A stretch of DNA of 64,000 bases, taken from contig NZ_QLUW01000001.1 of NCBI RefSeq assembly GCF_003268025.1, positions 620,001 through 684,000 on the forward strand. Direction: 5' to 3'. This DNA comes from Paenibacillus montanisoli (GTDB lineage: Bacteria > Bacillota > Bacilli > Paenibacillales > Paenibacillaceae). Below, piece after piece: positions 16,767 to 25,311 of this stretch (the stretch's first letter is position 1; every line of letters starts with the position of its first letter). The position numbers and the translations under genes were made by a program. The notes below the pieces were generated by a model. It had not been told where the DNA came from, searched no databases, and saw nothing but the letters and a program-made list of their open reading frames with translations.

Positions 16767-18716
16767 ATGACGAAATCACAGGTTCATATTCAAGACGATT
16801 TTTGGAACAGCTATTCGGAACTCGTTCGCCAAACCGTGATCCCTTATCAATGGGAAGCCCTTAACGATCGGATCGAAGGCGCGGAGCCCAGCTATGCGAT
16901 TCGAAATTTCCGGATAGCGGCGGGTTTGGAAGACGGGGAGTTCGGCGGCATGGTCTTTCAGGACAGCGATCTGGCCAAGTGGCTGGAGGCGGTAGGCCAT
17001 TCGCTCCGGCATCATCCGGATCCCGAGTTGGAGAAGCTGGCCGATGAAGCCATCGACTTGATCGGACTAGCTCAGCAGGAGAACGGTTACTTAAATACTT
17101 ATTTCACGGTTAAGGAGCCGGGCCGTCAATGGACGAATCTTCATGAAGCTCATGAGCTCTATTGCGCCGGTCATTTCATCGAAGCTGCGGTCGCCTATTA
17201 CGAAGGAACGGGAAAGCGCAAGCTGCTCGATATCGTCTGCAAGCTTGCCGACCTGATCGACGGCGTATTCGGGACGAATCCCGGTCAGATCCGGGGCTAT
17301 TGCGGTCATCAAGAGATCGAGCTTGCCCTGGTTAAGCTGTATCAGGTGACAGGAGAAGAACGCTATTTGCACTTAAGCCGATACTTCATCGACGAGCGAG
17401 GAAGCGAGCCGAACTACTTTATCGAAGAATGGGAGCGGCGCGGCCGAACGAGCCATTGGGTGCCGGGGACGACTTCCACGCCTAATCCCGAGTATAATCA
17501 ATGCCATCTGCCGGTTCGCGAGCAGTCGATTGCCGTTGGGCATTCCGTAAGGGCCGTCTACATGTACACGGCGATGGCCGACCTCGCCCTCCTGACTGGC
17601 GACGCCAAGCTTCGCGAAGCGTGCGAGCGGCTGTGGGCAAATACGACCGGCAAGCAAATGTACATAACAGGCGGCATCGGCTCGACCCATAACGGCGAGG
17701 CGTTCACGTTCGACTACGATCTGCCGAACGATACGGTTTATGCGGAGACCTGCGCTTCGATCGGCTTGATTTTCTGGGCTCGGCGGATGCTGCGATTGGA
17801 AGCGAAGAGCGAGTACGCCGACGTGATGGAGAGAGCGTTGTACAATAATGTGCTCGGCAGCATGTCGAAGGATGGCAAACATTTCTTCTACGTGAACCCG
17901 CTCGAAGTCTGGCCGGAAGCGAGCGCCAAAAATCCCGACAAGCGTCATGTGAAGCCAGTCCGGCAGAAATGGTTCGGCTGCTCCTGCTGCCCGCCTAATG
18001 TCGCCCGGCTGCTAAGCTCCTTAAACGAGTACATCTATGACGTGTCCAATGAAGGCGCAACGGTTTACGCCCATTTGTTTATCGGAAGCGAAACGACTTT
18101 TGAACGTGCTGGCGTTCAAGTCACGCTTCGCCAGCGGTCGGAACTTCCTCGGGATGGCCGGGTCGAATTCACCGTGTCTCTTCAAGAACAAACGGAAAAC
18201 GCGGCGTTCGAACTGGCGCTTCGCGTGCCGAACTGGTTCCAATCCGTTCGCCCGCAGTTAATAATAAACGGGCAAACGGTGCTAAACTACCGTATGGACA
18301 ACGGCTATGCGAAGATAGAGCGGAACTGGGCGGATGGCGACATCGTGGAGTGGCTGCTGCCGCTGGAGGCGAAGCTGATCGCCGCTCATCCGCACATCCG
18401 GGCGGCGGCCGGCAAAGCTGCCATCCAGCTCGGTCCGTTCGTTTACTGCGTCGAAGAAGCGGATAACGGGGCGCCGCTTGCCTCGCTTTCCTTGTTCGAG
18501 AACTCGAATTTGTCCGCGCATTTCGACCCGCAGCTGCTCGGCGGCTGTGTTGTTGTGGAAGGAGACGGGCAGGCTGCGGCCGATTCCGAATGGCCGGAGG
18601 GTCAGGCGTACCGGCCGCTCGCCAAACAGGCAAGACCGATTCGTTTCAAAGCCATCCCCTATTACTTGTGGGGAAACCGCGAACCAGGCGAAATGAACGT
18701 CTGGCTGCGGTGCTGA
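16767..18716 (+). CDS. GH127 beta-L-arabinofuranosidase
   Basis: 649 aa; the start chosen has GAGGTGG six bases upstream (an ATG six bases earlier is also possible). The catalytic set of the family is intact. Glu311 (HNGEAF) matches the acid/base, and Glu327/Cys329 (YAETCAS) with Cys407/Cys408 (GCSCCPPN) match the Zn-cysteine site. The spacing equals that of Bifidobacterium HypBA1 (Glu322, Glu338, Cys340, Cys417, Cys418) to within one residue. There is no signal peptide, so it acts in the cytoplasm on imported arabinosides. It is divergent from an AraC gene and followed by a GH43 gene. Confidence 0.93.
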   Translation: MTKSQVHIQDDFWNSYSELVRQTVIPYQWEALNDRIEGAEPSYAIRNFRIAAGLEDGEFGGMVFQDSDLAKWLEAVGHSLRHHPDPELEKLADEAIDLIGLAQQENGYLNTYFTVKEPGRQWTNLHEAHELYCAGHFIEAAVAYYEGTGKRKLLDIVCKLADLIDGVFGTNPGQIRGYCGHQEIELALVKLYQVTGEERYLHLSRYFIDERGSEPNYFIEEWERRGRTSHWVPGTTSTPNPEYNQCHLPVREQSIAVGHSVRAVYMYTAMADLALLTGDAKLREACERLWANTTGKQMYITGGIGSTHNGEAFTFDYDLPNDTVYAETCASIGLIFWARRMLRLEAKSEYADVMERALYNNVLGSMSKDGKHFFYVNPLEVWPEASAKNPDKRHVKPVRQKWFGCSCCPPNVARLLSSLNEYIYDVSNEGATVYAHLFIGSETTFERAGVQVTLRQRSELPRDGRVEFTVSLQEQTENAAFELALRVPNWFQSVRPQLIINGQTVLNYRMDNGYAKIERNWADGDIVEWLLPLEAKLIAAHPHIRAAAGKAAIQLGPFVYCVEEADNGAPLASLSLFENSNLSAHFDPQLLGGCVVVEGDGQAAADSEWPEGQAYRPLAKQARPIRFKAIPYYLWGNREPGEMNVWLRC

Positions 18717-18795
18717 ACGGCAACGAACGAAAATCATCTAAAGTTTTAGAAGTAAAATCAATAGTTTTCAAAATGAACGGAGCGGCAAAGTGAAT

Positions 18796-18819
18796 TATAA
18801 TGGAGTGAAAGCGGTTGCT
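18796..18819 (+). promoter_or_regulatory. Probable -10 box and cre-like site before the GH43 gene
   Basis: TATAAT at 18796-18801, with a weak -35 about 17 bp upstream, is followed by TGAAAGCGGTTGCT (18806-18819), which differs from the cre consensus only at the last defined base. A cre over the transcription start is a classical CcpA repression position. Confidence 0.5.
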
Positions 18820-18848
18820 TGAAACCAGAAGGAGAAGGAGCGATTCAC

Positions 18849-19835
18849 TTGGACACGAAAGCAAAGATCGCAGCACCAAACGAGCCGATCGTCACTCATA
18901 TCTATACCGCTGATCCATCCGCGCACGTATTTGAAGGAAAGCTGTATATTTATCCTTCCCATGATATCGACCATGACGGACCGACCAACGATAACGGCGA
19001 CCAATATGCGATGGAGGATTATCATGTCCTGTCCATGGACAATATGGAGTCGCATTGCGTGGATCACGGCGCGGCCCTTCATATCAAAGACGTGCCGTGG
19101 GCCTCGAAACAGATGTGGGCGCCGGATGCGGCATTCAAGAACGATACGTACTACCTGTTCTTCCCTGCGAGAGACAAGGACGGCATCTTCCGCATTGGCG
19201 TCGCCTCTAGCGCCTCCCCGAGCGGGCCTTTCCAAGCGCAGGAAAATTATATTCCGGGAAGCTTCAGCATCGACCCTGCCGTATTCGTCGAGGAAGACGG
19301 CCAAGCCTATATGTACTTCGGCGGATTGTGGGGAGGGCAGCTGGAGAAATGGCAGACCGGCGAATTCAATCCCGAAGCGGTTGGGCCTGACGCGGGCGCG
19401 CCGGCGCTCGGACCGCAAGTCGCGCAGCTAAGCGACGATATGCTGACGTTTAAGTCGGAGCCGAAGGAAATCTCGATCGTAGACGAAGAGGGGAACCCGA
19501 TTGCGGCGGGCGATGAGGATCGCCGCTATTTCGAAGGTCCGTGGATGCACAAGTTTGGCGGCAAGTACTACCTCTCGTATTCGACTGGAACGACGCACAA
19601 GCTGGTGTACGCGATTGGGGATCATCCCGAAGGACCGTTCGTTTTTAAAGGAACGATTCTCACGCCGGTCTTGGGCTGGACGACGCACCATTCCATCGTG
19701 GAATTTCAAGGGAAGTGGTACCTGTTCTACCACGACGCATCCCTATCCGGCGGCGTGGACCATAAGCGGAGCGTGAAGTTTACGGAGCTTGCTTACAACG
19801 AGGACGGCACCATTCAAACCATCGAGTATAAATAA
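18849..19835 (+). CDS. GH43 family arabinofuranosidase/xylosidase
   Basis: 328 aa from a TTG preceded by AAGGAGCG; an earlier TTG at 18819 would add ten residues. It has the five-bladed beta-propeller signature of GH43. The general base is Asp in YTADPSAHVF, the pKa-modulating Asp is in FSIDPAVFVEEDG, and the acid Glu is in YFEGPWMHKFGGKYYLSYS. There is no signal peptide, so it should act on imported oligosaccharides. Alpha-L-arabinofuranosidase or beta-xylosidase activity cannot be separated from sequence alone; the GH127 neighbour and the araDBA operon favour arabinose release. Confidence 0.88.
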   Translation: MDTKAKIAAPNEPIVTHIYTADPSAHVFEGKLYIYPSHDIDHDGPTNDNGDQYAMEDYHVLSMDNMESHCVDHGAALHIKDVPWASKQMWAPDAAFKNDTYYLFFPARDKDGIFRIGVASSASPSGPFQAQENYIPGSFSIDPAVFVEEDGQAYMYFGGLWGGQLEKWQTGEFNPEAVGPDAGAPALGPQVAQLSDDMLTFKSEPKEISIVDEEGNPIAAGDEDRRYFEGPWMHKFGGKYYLSYSTGTTHKLVYAIGDHPEGPFVFKGTILTPVLGWTTHHSIVEFQGKWYLFYHDASLSGGVDHKRSVKFTELAYNEDGTIQTIEYK

Positions 19836-19841
19836 ATCGAG

Positions 19842-19876
19842 GAACGCAGCCCGCGGGGCTGCGTTCTTCCGTTTTT
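19842..19876 (+). terminator. Rho-independent terminator after GH43 gene
   Basis: GAACGCAGCC (19842-19851) pairs with GGCTGCGTTC (19857-19866), then TTCCGTTTTT. Confidence 0.85.
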
Positions 19877-20000
19877 GCAGGTGATAAGATTAACAAAGAA
19901 AGAACTATACATTTCAAAGTGTGCAGGCCCGCCCCTTTTAGTAAAATGGGATTGAATTTATATTTTTTGCGCAAAATGACATCATTGATTCGGAAGCAAA

Positions 20001-20014
20001 TGAAAGCGATTACA
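20001..20014 (+). promoter_or_regulatory. cre site before the response-regulator gene
   Basis: TGAAAGCGATTACA matches every defined core position of the CcpA cre consensus (only the outer flank after it is G). It lies 19 bp upstream of the response-regulator start, so glucose would be expected to shut down the regulator of the aldouronate locus. Confidence 0.7.
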
Positions 20015-20033
20015 GAATTTAGGGGGCGTTCCG

Positions 20034-21614
20034 ATGAGAAAAGCCATATTGGTTGACGATGAACGGTTTGCCCGCAAAGGGCTGGTCGGTCTTATTCCCT
20101 GGGAGCAATGCGGGTTCGAAATCGTCTGCGAAGCCGAGGATGGGGAAGAGGCGCTTTCGTTAATCGAGCAGCATAAGCCTGATCTCGTCATTACGGATAT
20201 TCGGATGCCCGTGGTCGATGGCTTGGAGCTGATCCAAACGGTACAGGAACGCTTAGGCAAATCGGTTAAATTCATCATTATTAGCGGTTACGGGGATTTT
20301 AAATATGCGCAGCAAGCGGTTCGCTTCGGTGTACAGGATTACTTGCTGAAGCCGATCGACGAGGTCGAGCTGATGGAAACGCTGCAGCGAATATCAACCA
20401 TGCTGGATCAAACGCCAAACTGGCCGATAGAGGGGCATTCGATTCTCCAGGCTTCTTTATTTGAGCAGCTAATTACAGGAAATGCCGACGAAAAGGCGCT
20501 GACGGAGGCAGGGCAGTTTCTATCGCTGCCTGGCGATAAGCCGCTTCGGTATATTTCGCTGGAGGTAAACGATCTTCCTGACGGCTTCGATGAGGAGCGG
20601 AGAAGCCAGCTCATGGAACAGTTGAAGGCGGATATAGAGCCCGTGCTGAAACGGCTGATACCAGAGCAGGTGCCGGTCATCTATGCCCGTAATCGTTGGG
20701 AAATCGGCATGCTTGTCCGGTCGGGACCTAATTCGGCTTGGGCGGCGGAGCTCGGAAACGAAATCGCCGAAGCGTCGAGCAAGCGGCTGGACGAAACCGG
20801 AGTTCCTCGAGTCTATGTCGGCGCTGAAGCCGCAAGACTCTGTCAGGTCAAGCAATCCTATGCGACGGCTATGGATTTGTACAGATATAAATATACGTTA
20901 GACGGTAAATTGATGATCCAGAATGACGAAACTAACGCGATTCCTCTGCAGTTCAAAGAATTGGATCCCTCGCTCTATACCGAATTGCTGGTGTGCTTGG
21001 AAGAGCAGGACATTAACGGCGTGATCAAGCTGGTTGACGCCATGTTCAGCACGTTCCAAGAGAAACGCATCGCCTGGGAATCGATGAGTTCCGCCATTGC
21101 GAGATGCGTGCACAGGGCGACCCATGTCATCCAGACGATGCAAGGCGACGAGAGTATGCTAGCCTCGCTCAAGCCGATCATGCAATGGCACCAAGAGCCG
21201 CGAACGCTGCAAGGCGTGAAGCGGCTGCTGATCGCGTTTTTGACGGAGTGCATGGCGTATATCGTATCGCTGCGCAGCACAACGATGAAAGGCGACATCG
21301 GGAAAATCAGAAGCTACATCGAAGCCAATTACGCCAGCAATATCAGCCTGAAGAGCATTTCCAAGCACTTCTACATGAACTCGGTTTATTTGGGCCAGCT
21401 GTTCAAGAAAACGTACGGCGTCTACTTCAACGATTTTTTGCTGCAAATCCGGATTCAGGAAGCCAAGCGCCAGCTGAGACAAACCGATAAGAAAATCTAT
21501 GAAGTCGCGGCGAGCGTGGGCTTCGGCAATCCGGACTATTTTGTCAGCCAATTCGAGAAGGTGGAGGGAAAGACGCCGACGGAATACAAGAACGCCATGC
21601 TCGCAAAGACGTAA
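20034..21614 (+). CDS. YesN-type response regulator (receiver plus AraC DNA-binding domain)
   Basis: 526 aa. The receiver spans about residues 1-120 (acidic LVDDE, phospho-acceptor Asp55 in LVITDIRMP, Lys in DYLLKP). A long middle region follows, then an AraC double helix-turn-helix in the last about 100 residues (LKSISKHFYMNSVYLGQLFKKTYG and IYEVAASVGFGNPDYFVSQFEKVEGKTPTEYK). It is phosphorylated by the kinase encoded 24 bp downstream and should activate the importer and hydrolase genes that follow. The order regulator-kinase-binding protein-permeases matches known aldouronate loci of Paenibacillus. A cre lies directly upstream. Confidence 0.92.
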   Translation: MRKAILVDDERFARKGLVGLIPWEQCGFEIVCEAEDGEEALSLIEQHKPDLVITDIRMPVVDGLELIQTVQERLGKSVKFIIISGYGDFKYAQQAVRFGVQDYLLKPIDEVELMETLQRISTMLDQTPNWPIEGHSILQASLFEQLITGNADEKALTEAGQFLSLPGDKPLRYISLEVNDLPDGFDEERRSQLMEQLKADIEPVLKRLIPEQVPVIYARNRWEIGMLVRSGPNSAWAAELGNEIAEASSKRLDETGVPRVYVGAEAARLCQVKQSYATAMDLYRYKYTLDGKLMIQNDETNAIPLQFKELDPSLYTELLVCLEEQDINGVIKLVDAMFSTFQEKRIAWESMSSAIARCVHRATHVIQTMQGDESMLASLKPIMQWHQEPRTLQGVKRLLIAFLTECMAYIVSLRSTTMKGDIGKIRSYIEANYASNISLKSISKHFYMNSVYLGQLFKKTYGVYFNDFLLQIRIQEAKRQLRQTDKKIYEVAASVGFGNPDYFVSQFEKVEGKTPTEYKNAMLAKT

Positions 21615-21638
21615 GGGTAGCATCGGGGGATCGATTCA

Positions 21639-23360
21639 ATGAAGGCAAGCAGTTCTTTTCATAATATAAGGCTTCGTAGCAAAATGCTGATCATCTATTT
21701 TCTGTCCGTGTTCATTCCGGTCATCCTGACGAACGTGATTTTCTATAACATCACGACGAATAACGTCAGGAACCAGAAGCTGCAGGATCTGTCACTAGCG
21801 ATCGAGCAGATGCGCAACGAGCTGAAGAACCAAGTCGACGCGGTCATCGGGATTACTTCCGTCCTGTACAACGATTCGATTTTAAATGATTATTTGGACA
21901 CGCGGTATGCCGATCCGTCGGACTATGTGAATAACTATCACTCCTATATTACCGATATGCTGGAGAAGTATACGCCCGTGTACAGAGCGATTCAGAAAAT
22001 TACCCTGTATACGGATAACGATACGATCATTTACGGGGGATACGTATTTCCGGTTTCGGGCATTGAGGATTCAGGCTGGTACAAGCAGGTGAAAAGCTCT
22101 TGGACCTCCAATGCGGTCATTGTGGAGGACGACGAGTCCGCCGCCAAGCCGGCGCTCAGCATTGTGAGAAGAATGAGCAGCACGGCCGGACAAGACCAAT
22201 TTGACAAAATCGTCAAAATCGATCTGCACCCGGAACTGATTAAGCAAGTATTGAACAATGTTACGCTGGAAGGCAATGTGTATTTGCTCGAGGGCGATAC
22301 CGTGCGGTACGCTTCCGGGAAGAACGGGAACAACGACATGGATGATTCTTCGGAGCAGGGCGCCATCGTCATCGAAGAGGGGTTCTCTAACAAGGAATAT
22401 TTCCGCAACTGGCGGATCGTCGGGAAATTCCAAGAGCGCGAGGTGCTCGAGGAAGTGCGGAAGTCCAAGGAGTTCGTCATTTACATGGCGCTTCCCAACA
22501 TTCTGATTCCGACGCTGATCATCGTATGGTTTACGCGTTCGCTGAACCAGCGCCTATTTAGGATCTTAAAACAGATGAAACGGGTGAAGAATCATACCTT
22601 CGATCTGATCGAGGACGAAGAGAGCAAGGATGAAATCGGCCAGCTGACGACGGAATTCAACCACATGACGATGCAGATCAAGAGTCTCATCCATGACGTG
22701 TACATGGCGGATATCCAGAAGAAGGAGCTGGAGCTTGGGCGCAAGCAGGCCCAGCTTCACGCGCTGCAAAGCCAGATCAATCCGCATTTTCTGTTCAATT
22801 CGCTTGAAACGATCCGGATGCGCAGCTTGATAAAGTCCGAAGACGAGACGGCTAAGATCATTCATCATATGGCCAAAATTTTCAGGAAATCCTTATCTTG
22901 GGGCAAGGATATGGTTCCGATCCGAGACGAGCTCGATCTGGTGGAGAGCTTCCTGCAAATTCAAAAGTACCGGTTTGGCGACAAACTGGACTATCGGATT
23001 GAAGTCGAAGAGGATTGCATGATGAGTTTGATTCCGAAAATGACGCTGCAGCCGCTCGTGGAAAATTCCAGCATTCACGGCATCGAGCCGATGAAGCATG
23101 CGGGTATGATTACGGTCAGCGTGCGCAAGTCCGGCGACAGCTTGATTTGTACGGTCAGCGATAATGGCGTAGGCATGTCCGAGGAACGGCTGCAGCAGCT
23201 TCAGTATGATACGTTCCATTCCGAGGAGCACGGCGAAAGCATCGGCATCCGCAACGTTTATTTAAGATTGAAGCTCTTTTACGGGGATCAGGCCGACTTT
23301 ACGATTGAGAGCAGGAAAGATCAAGGAACTTCGTTCCGGATCGAAATTCGATCTCTTTAA
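21639..23360 (+). CDS. YesM-type sensor histidine kinase
   Basis: 573 aa. Two membrane helices (about residues 15-37 and 280-300) flank an extracytoplasmic Cache-like sensor of about 240 residues. Then come a HAMP linker, the His_kinase phospho-acceptor box (QSQINPHFLFNSLETIRMRS) and a HATPase domain with N-box LVENSSIHGI and DNGVGMSEERL. It should sense the external oligosaccharide, possibly through the loaded binding protein, and phosphorylate the response regulator encoded just before it. Confidence 0.93.
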   Translation: MKASSSFHNIRLRSKMLIIYFLSVFIPVILTNVIFYNITTNNVRNQKLQDLSLAIEQMRNELKNQVDAVIGITSVLYNDSILNDYLDTRYADPSDYVNNYHSYITDMLEKYTPVYRAIQKITLYTDNDTIIYGGYVFPVSGIEDSGWYKQVKSSWTSNAVIVEDDESAAKPALSIVRRMSSTAGQDQFDKIVKIDLHPELIKQVLNNVTLEGNVYLLEGDTVRYASGKNGNNDMDDSSEQGAIVIEEGFSNKEYFRNWRIVGKFQEREVLEEVRKSKEFVIYMALPNILIPTLIIVWFTRSLNQRLFRILKQMKRVKNHTFDLIEDEESKDEIGQLTTEFNHMTMQIKSLIHDVYMADIQKKELELGRKQAQLHALQSQINPHFLFNSLETIRMRSLIKSEDETAKIIHHMAKIFRKSLSWGKDMVPIRDELDLVESFLQIQKYRFGDKLDYRIEVEEDCMMSLIPKMTLQPLVENSSIHGIEPMKHAGMITVSVRKSGDSLICTVSDNGVGMSEERLQQLQYDTFHSEEHGESIGIRNVYLRLKLFYGDQADFTIESRKDQGTSFRIEIRSL

Positions 23361-23390
23361 TTTACTAAGCGCGAGATAAAGTTTATTGGG

Positions 23391-23444
23391 TAAACAAAGT
23401 TCCCCCCTGTCTGTATACTAAAAGTGTAAGATAAAGCGCTTACA
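23391..23444 (+). promoter_or_regulatory. Promoter and cre-like palindrome before the importer operon
   Basis: TAAACA (23391) and TATACT (23414-23419) are spaced 17 bp. Just downstream, TGTAAG (23425-23430) and CTTACA (23439-23444) form an inverted repeat; read on the minus strand this includes TGTAAGCGCTTTAT, a cre with two mismatches in its second half. Confidence 0.5.
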
Positions 23445-23484
23445 ATAAAGGCGATTTAAACAAAAGACGGAAGGGGTATTTGCT

Positions 23485-25212
23485 TTGAAAACGAGAAATA
23501 AGTGGCAACTGGGTTTCATGTCGCTCGCGCTCGTCATGGGGTTAGTCGGATGCGGCAACAACACCGCGAATGAGAACGCGGCCACGCCGGACGCCGGCAA
23601 TACCGGCAACGCTGCAAACACGCAAACTGCGAATGAGCCGGAGGCTAAGCCGGAGCCGGCGACCTTCACCTACTTCAACGCGACAGCGAACAAGGACACG
23701 GACACGAACAAAACAGAGATCGGTAAAATCCTCGAGGAGCAAACCGGCGTTAACTTCAAGATGGAGCATTTGGTTGGGGATTTGAATACAAAAATCGGCA
23801 CGATGATTGCGAGCAATGAGTATCCGGATATTTTGCAACCGGATGCCGCGATCGACAAGGTGCTGGAAGCGGGCGCATTCATTCCGCTGAATGACCTGAT
23901 CGACAAGTATGGCCCGAACATTAAGCGCGTATACGAACCGTATTTCAACCTGATGAAAGCCGAAGACGGCAACATCTACTTCCTTCCGTTCAGCGCGGTT
24001 GTCGGCGAGTACAATCCGAATCCGACGATCGACCAAGGCGCGTTCTGGGTGCAGAACCGCGTGCTGAAGGAAGCCGGCTATCCGAAAATCAAGACGTTCG
24101 ACGAATATTTCAACTTGATCAAAGACTACGCGGGTAAACACAGTGACGAAAAATTGACCGGGTTCATGTCGCTGACGCACGACTGGCGCTTCTTCGCCAC
24201 TACGAATCCGCCGAACCATCTGGCCGGCTATCCGAACGACGGCGAAGTTCAAGTCGACATGAATACGATGGATTCGAAGATCTATGCGACGAACGACGGC
24301 ACGAAGCGCTGGCTGCAGAAGCTGAACGAGTTTAACGCTGCCGGTTTGTTCGATAAGTCTTCCTTCGTCGACAACTACGATCAATACTTGGCCAAGCTCA
24401 CGTCCGGCAAAGTACTCGGCTTCTTCGATTACGGCTGGCAGGTCAACCAAGCGCTGCAAACGTTGAAGACCGAAACGCTGAAGAACGGCGGCAACGATGA
24501 CCTGGAATACTTCCCGCTGCCAATCACGTTCGACGCCAACACGAAAGACCAATATATCGACCCGGCTTCGTTCGTGAACAACCGCGGCGTCGGCATTACG
24601 ACCAGCGCGAAGGATCCGGAACGCATCATCAAGTTCTTCGACAGCCTGCTTACGGACGATAATCAGAAGCTCATTCAGTGGGGCATCAAAGGCCAGAACT
24701 ATGAAGTTGACGACAAAGGCCGCCTCTACAGAACCCAAGAGCAAATCGACAAGCTGAAAGACAACGACTACAAGCGCCAAGTCGGTATCGGTTATTTCGA
24801 GTACTACTGGCCGATGTACGGTCAAGGCTCGACGTTCCCTGACGGCAATGCCGTAAACCCTGGCAGACAGCCTGAGGTAGCGCAAGCTTCGTTTACGCCG
24901 GCCGAGAAAGATCGTTTGGCTAAGTACGGCGTGCAGACCTATGCCGAAATGTTCTCGAAGCCGGACGAGCGTCCTTGGTACCCGGCGTGGAGCATCTCGC
25001 TGGAGCAAGGCTCGGAAGCGCAAATTTACACCGCGAAAAAACCTGACGTACAGCGCAAATATTTTGCCAAGATCGTTCTTGGCGCACCGGATAAGTTCGA
25101 TGCTTACTGGAACGAATACGTGGACGAAATCAACAAGCTGCCTGTAGCGGATTACGAGAAAACGATGACTGAAGAAGTGAAGAAGAAAGCGGCAAAGATT
25201 AAAGGGAACTAA
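23485..25212 (+). CDS. Oligosaccharide-binding lipoprotein, LplA type (probable aldouronate binding)
   Basis: 575 aa, TTG start behind GGAAGGGG. The signal peptide ends in the lipobox LVMGLVGC, followed by an Asn/Ala/Thr-rich linker. It belongs to the large family 1 solute-binding proteins paired with LplB/YtcP permeases. Repeated Trp and Tyr residues (GWQVNQAL, YFEYYWPMYG, WYPAWSIS) suit a sugar-stacking groove. Position between a kinase/regulator pair and GH8 plus GH67 genes predicts methylglucuronoxylotriose-like aldouronates or xylooligosaccharides as ligand. Family assignment is firm; the ligand is inferred from context. Confidence 0.9.
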   Translation: MKTRNKWQLGFMSLALVMGLVGCGNNTANENAATPDAGNTGNAANTQTANEPEAKPEPATFTYFNATANKDTDTNKTEIGKILEEQTGVNFKMEHLVGDLNTKIGTMIASNEYPDILQPDAAIDKVLEAGAFIPLNDLIDKYGPNIKRVYEPYFNLMKAEDGNIYFLPFSAVVGEYNPNPTIDQGAFWVQNRVLKEAGYPKIKTFDEYFNLIKDYAGKHSDEKLTGFMSLTHDWRFFATTNPPNHLAGYPNDGEVQVDMNTMDSKIYATNDGTKRWLQKLNEFNAAGLFDKSSFVDNYDQYLAKLTSGKVLGFFDYGWQVNQALQTLKTETLKNGGNDDLEYFPLPITFDANTKDQYIDPASFVNNRGVGITTSAKDPERIIKFFDSLLTDDNQKLIQWGIKGQNYEVDDKGRLYRTQEQIDKLKDNDYKRQVGIGYFEYYWPMYGQGSTFPDGNAVNPGRQPEVAQASFTPAEKDRLAKYGVQTYAEMFSKPDERPWYPAWSISLEQGSEAQIYTAKKPDVQRKYFAKIVLGAPDKFDAYWNEYVDEINKLPVADYEKTMTEEVKKKAAKIKGN

Positions 25213-25221
25213 TGCTTCAGC

Positions 25222-25264
25222 GAAAGGCCGGAACTCGCATGCTTGTACGGGGACCCGGCCTTTC
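25222..25264 (+). promoter_or_regulatory. Intercistronic hairpin between binding protein and permease
   Basis: GAAAGGCCGG (25222-25231) pairs with CCGGCCTTTC (25255-25264). A short pyrimidine tract follows, so it may be a weak terminator/attenuator or an mRNA-stabilising end that keeps binding-protein transcripts in excess. Confidence 0.65.
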
Positions 25265-25311
25265 CTGTTCCAAATCCTGCGGATAGGCATGTAAGGGGAG
25301 AAGTGATCGCT

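Noticed and set aside
23542-25290. 582-codon open frame on the minus strand
   Set aside because: It lies fully opposite the binding-protein gene, has an Arg/Val-rich composition typical of an antisense shadow in GC-rich DNA, and no plausible start site.
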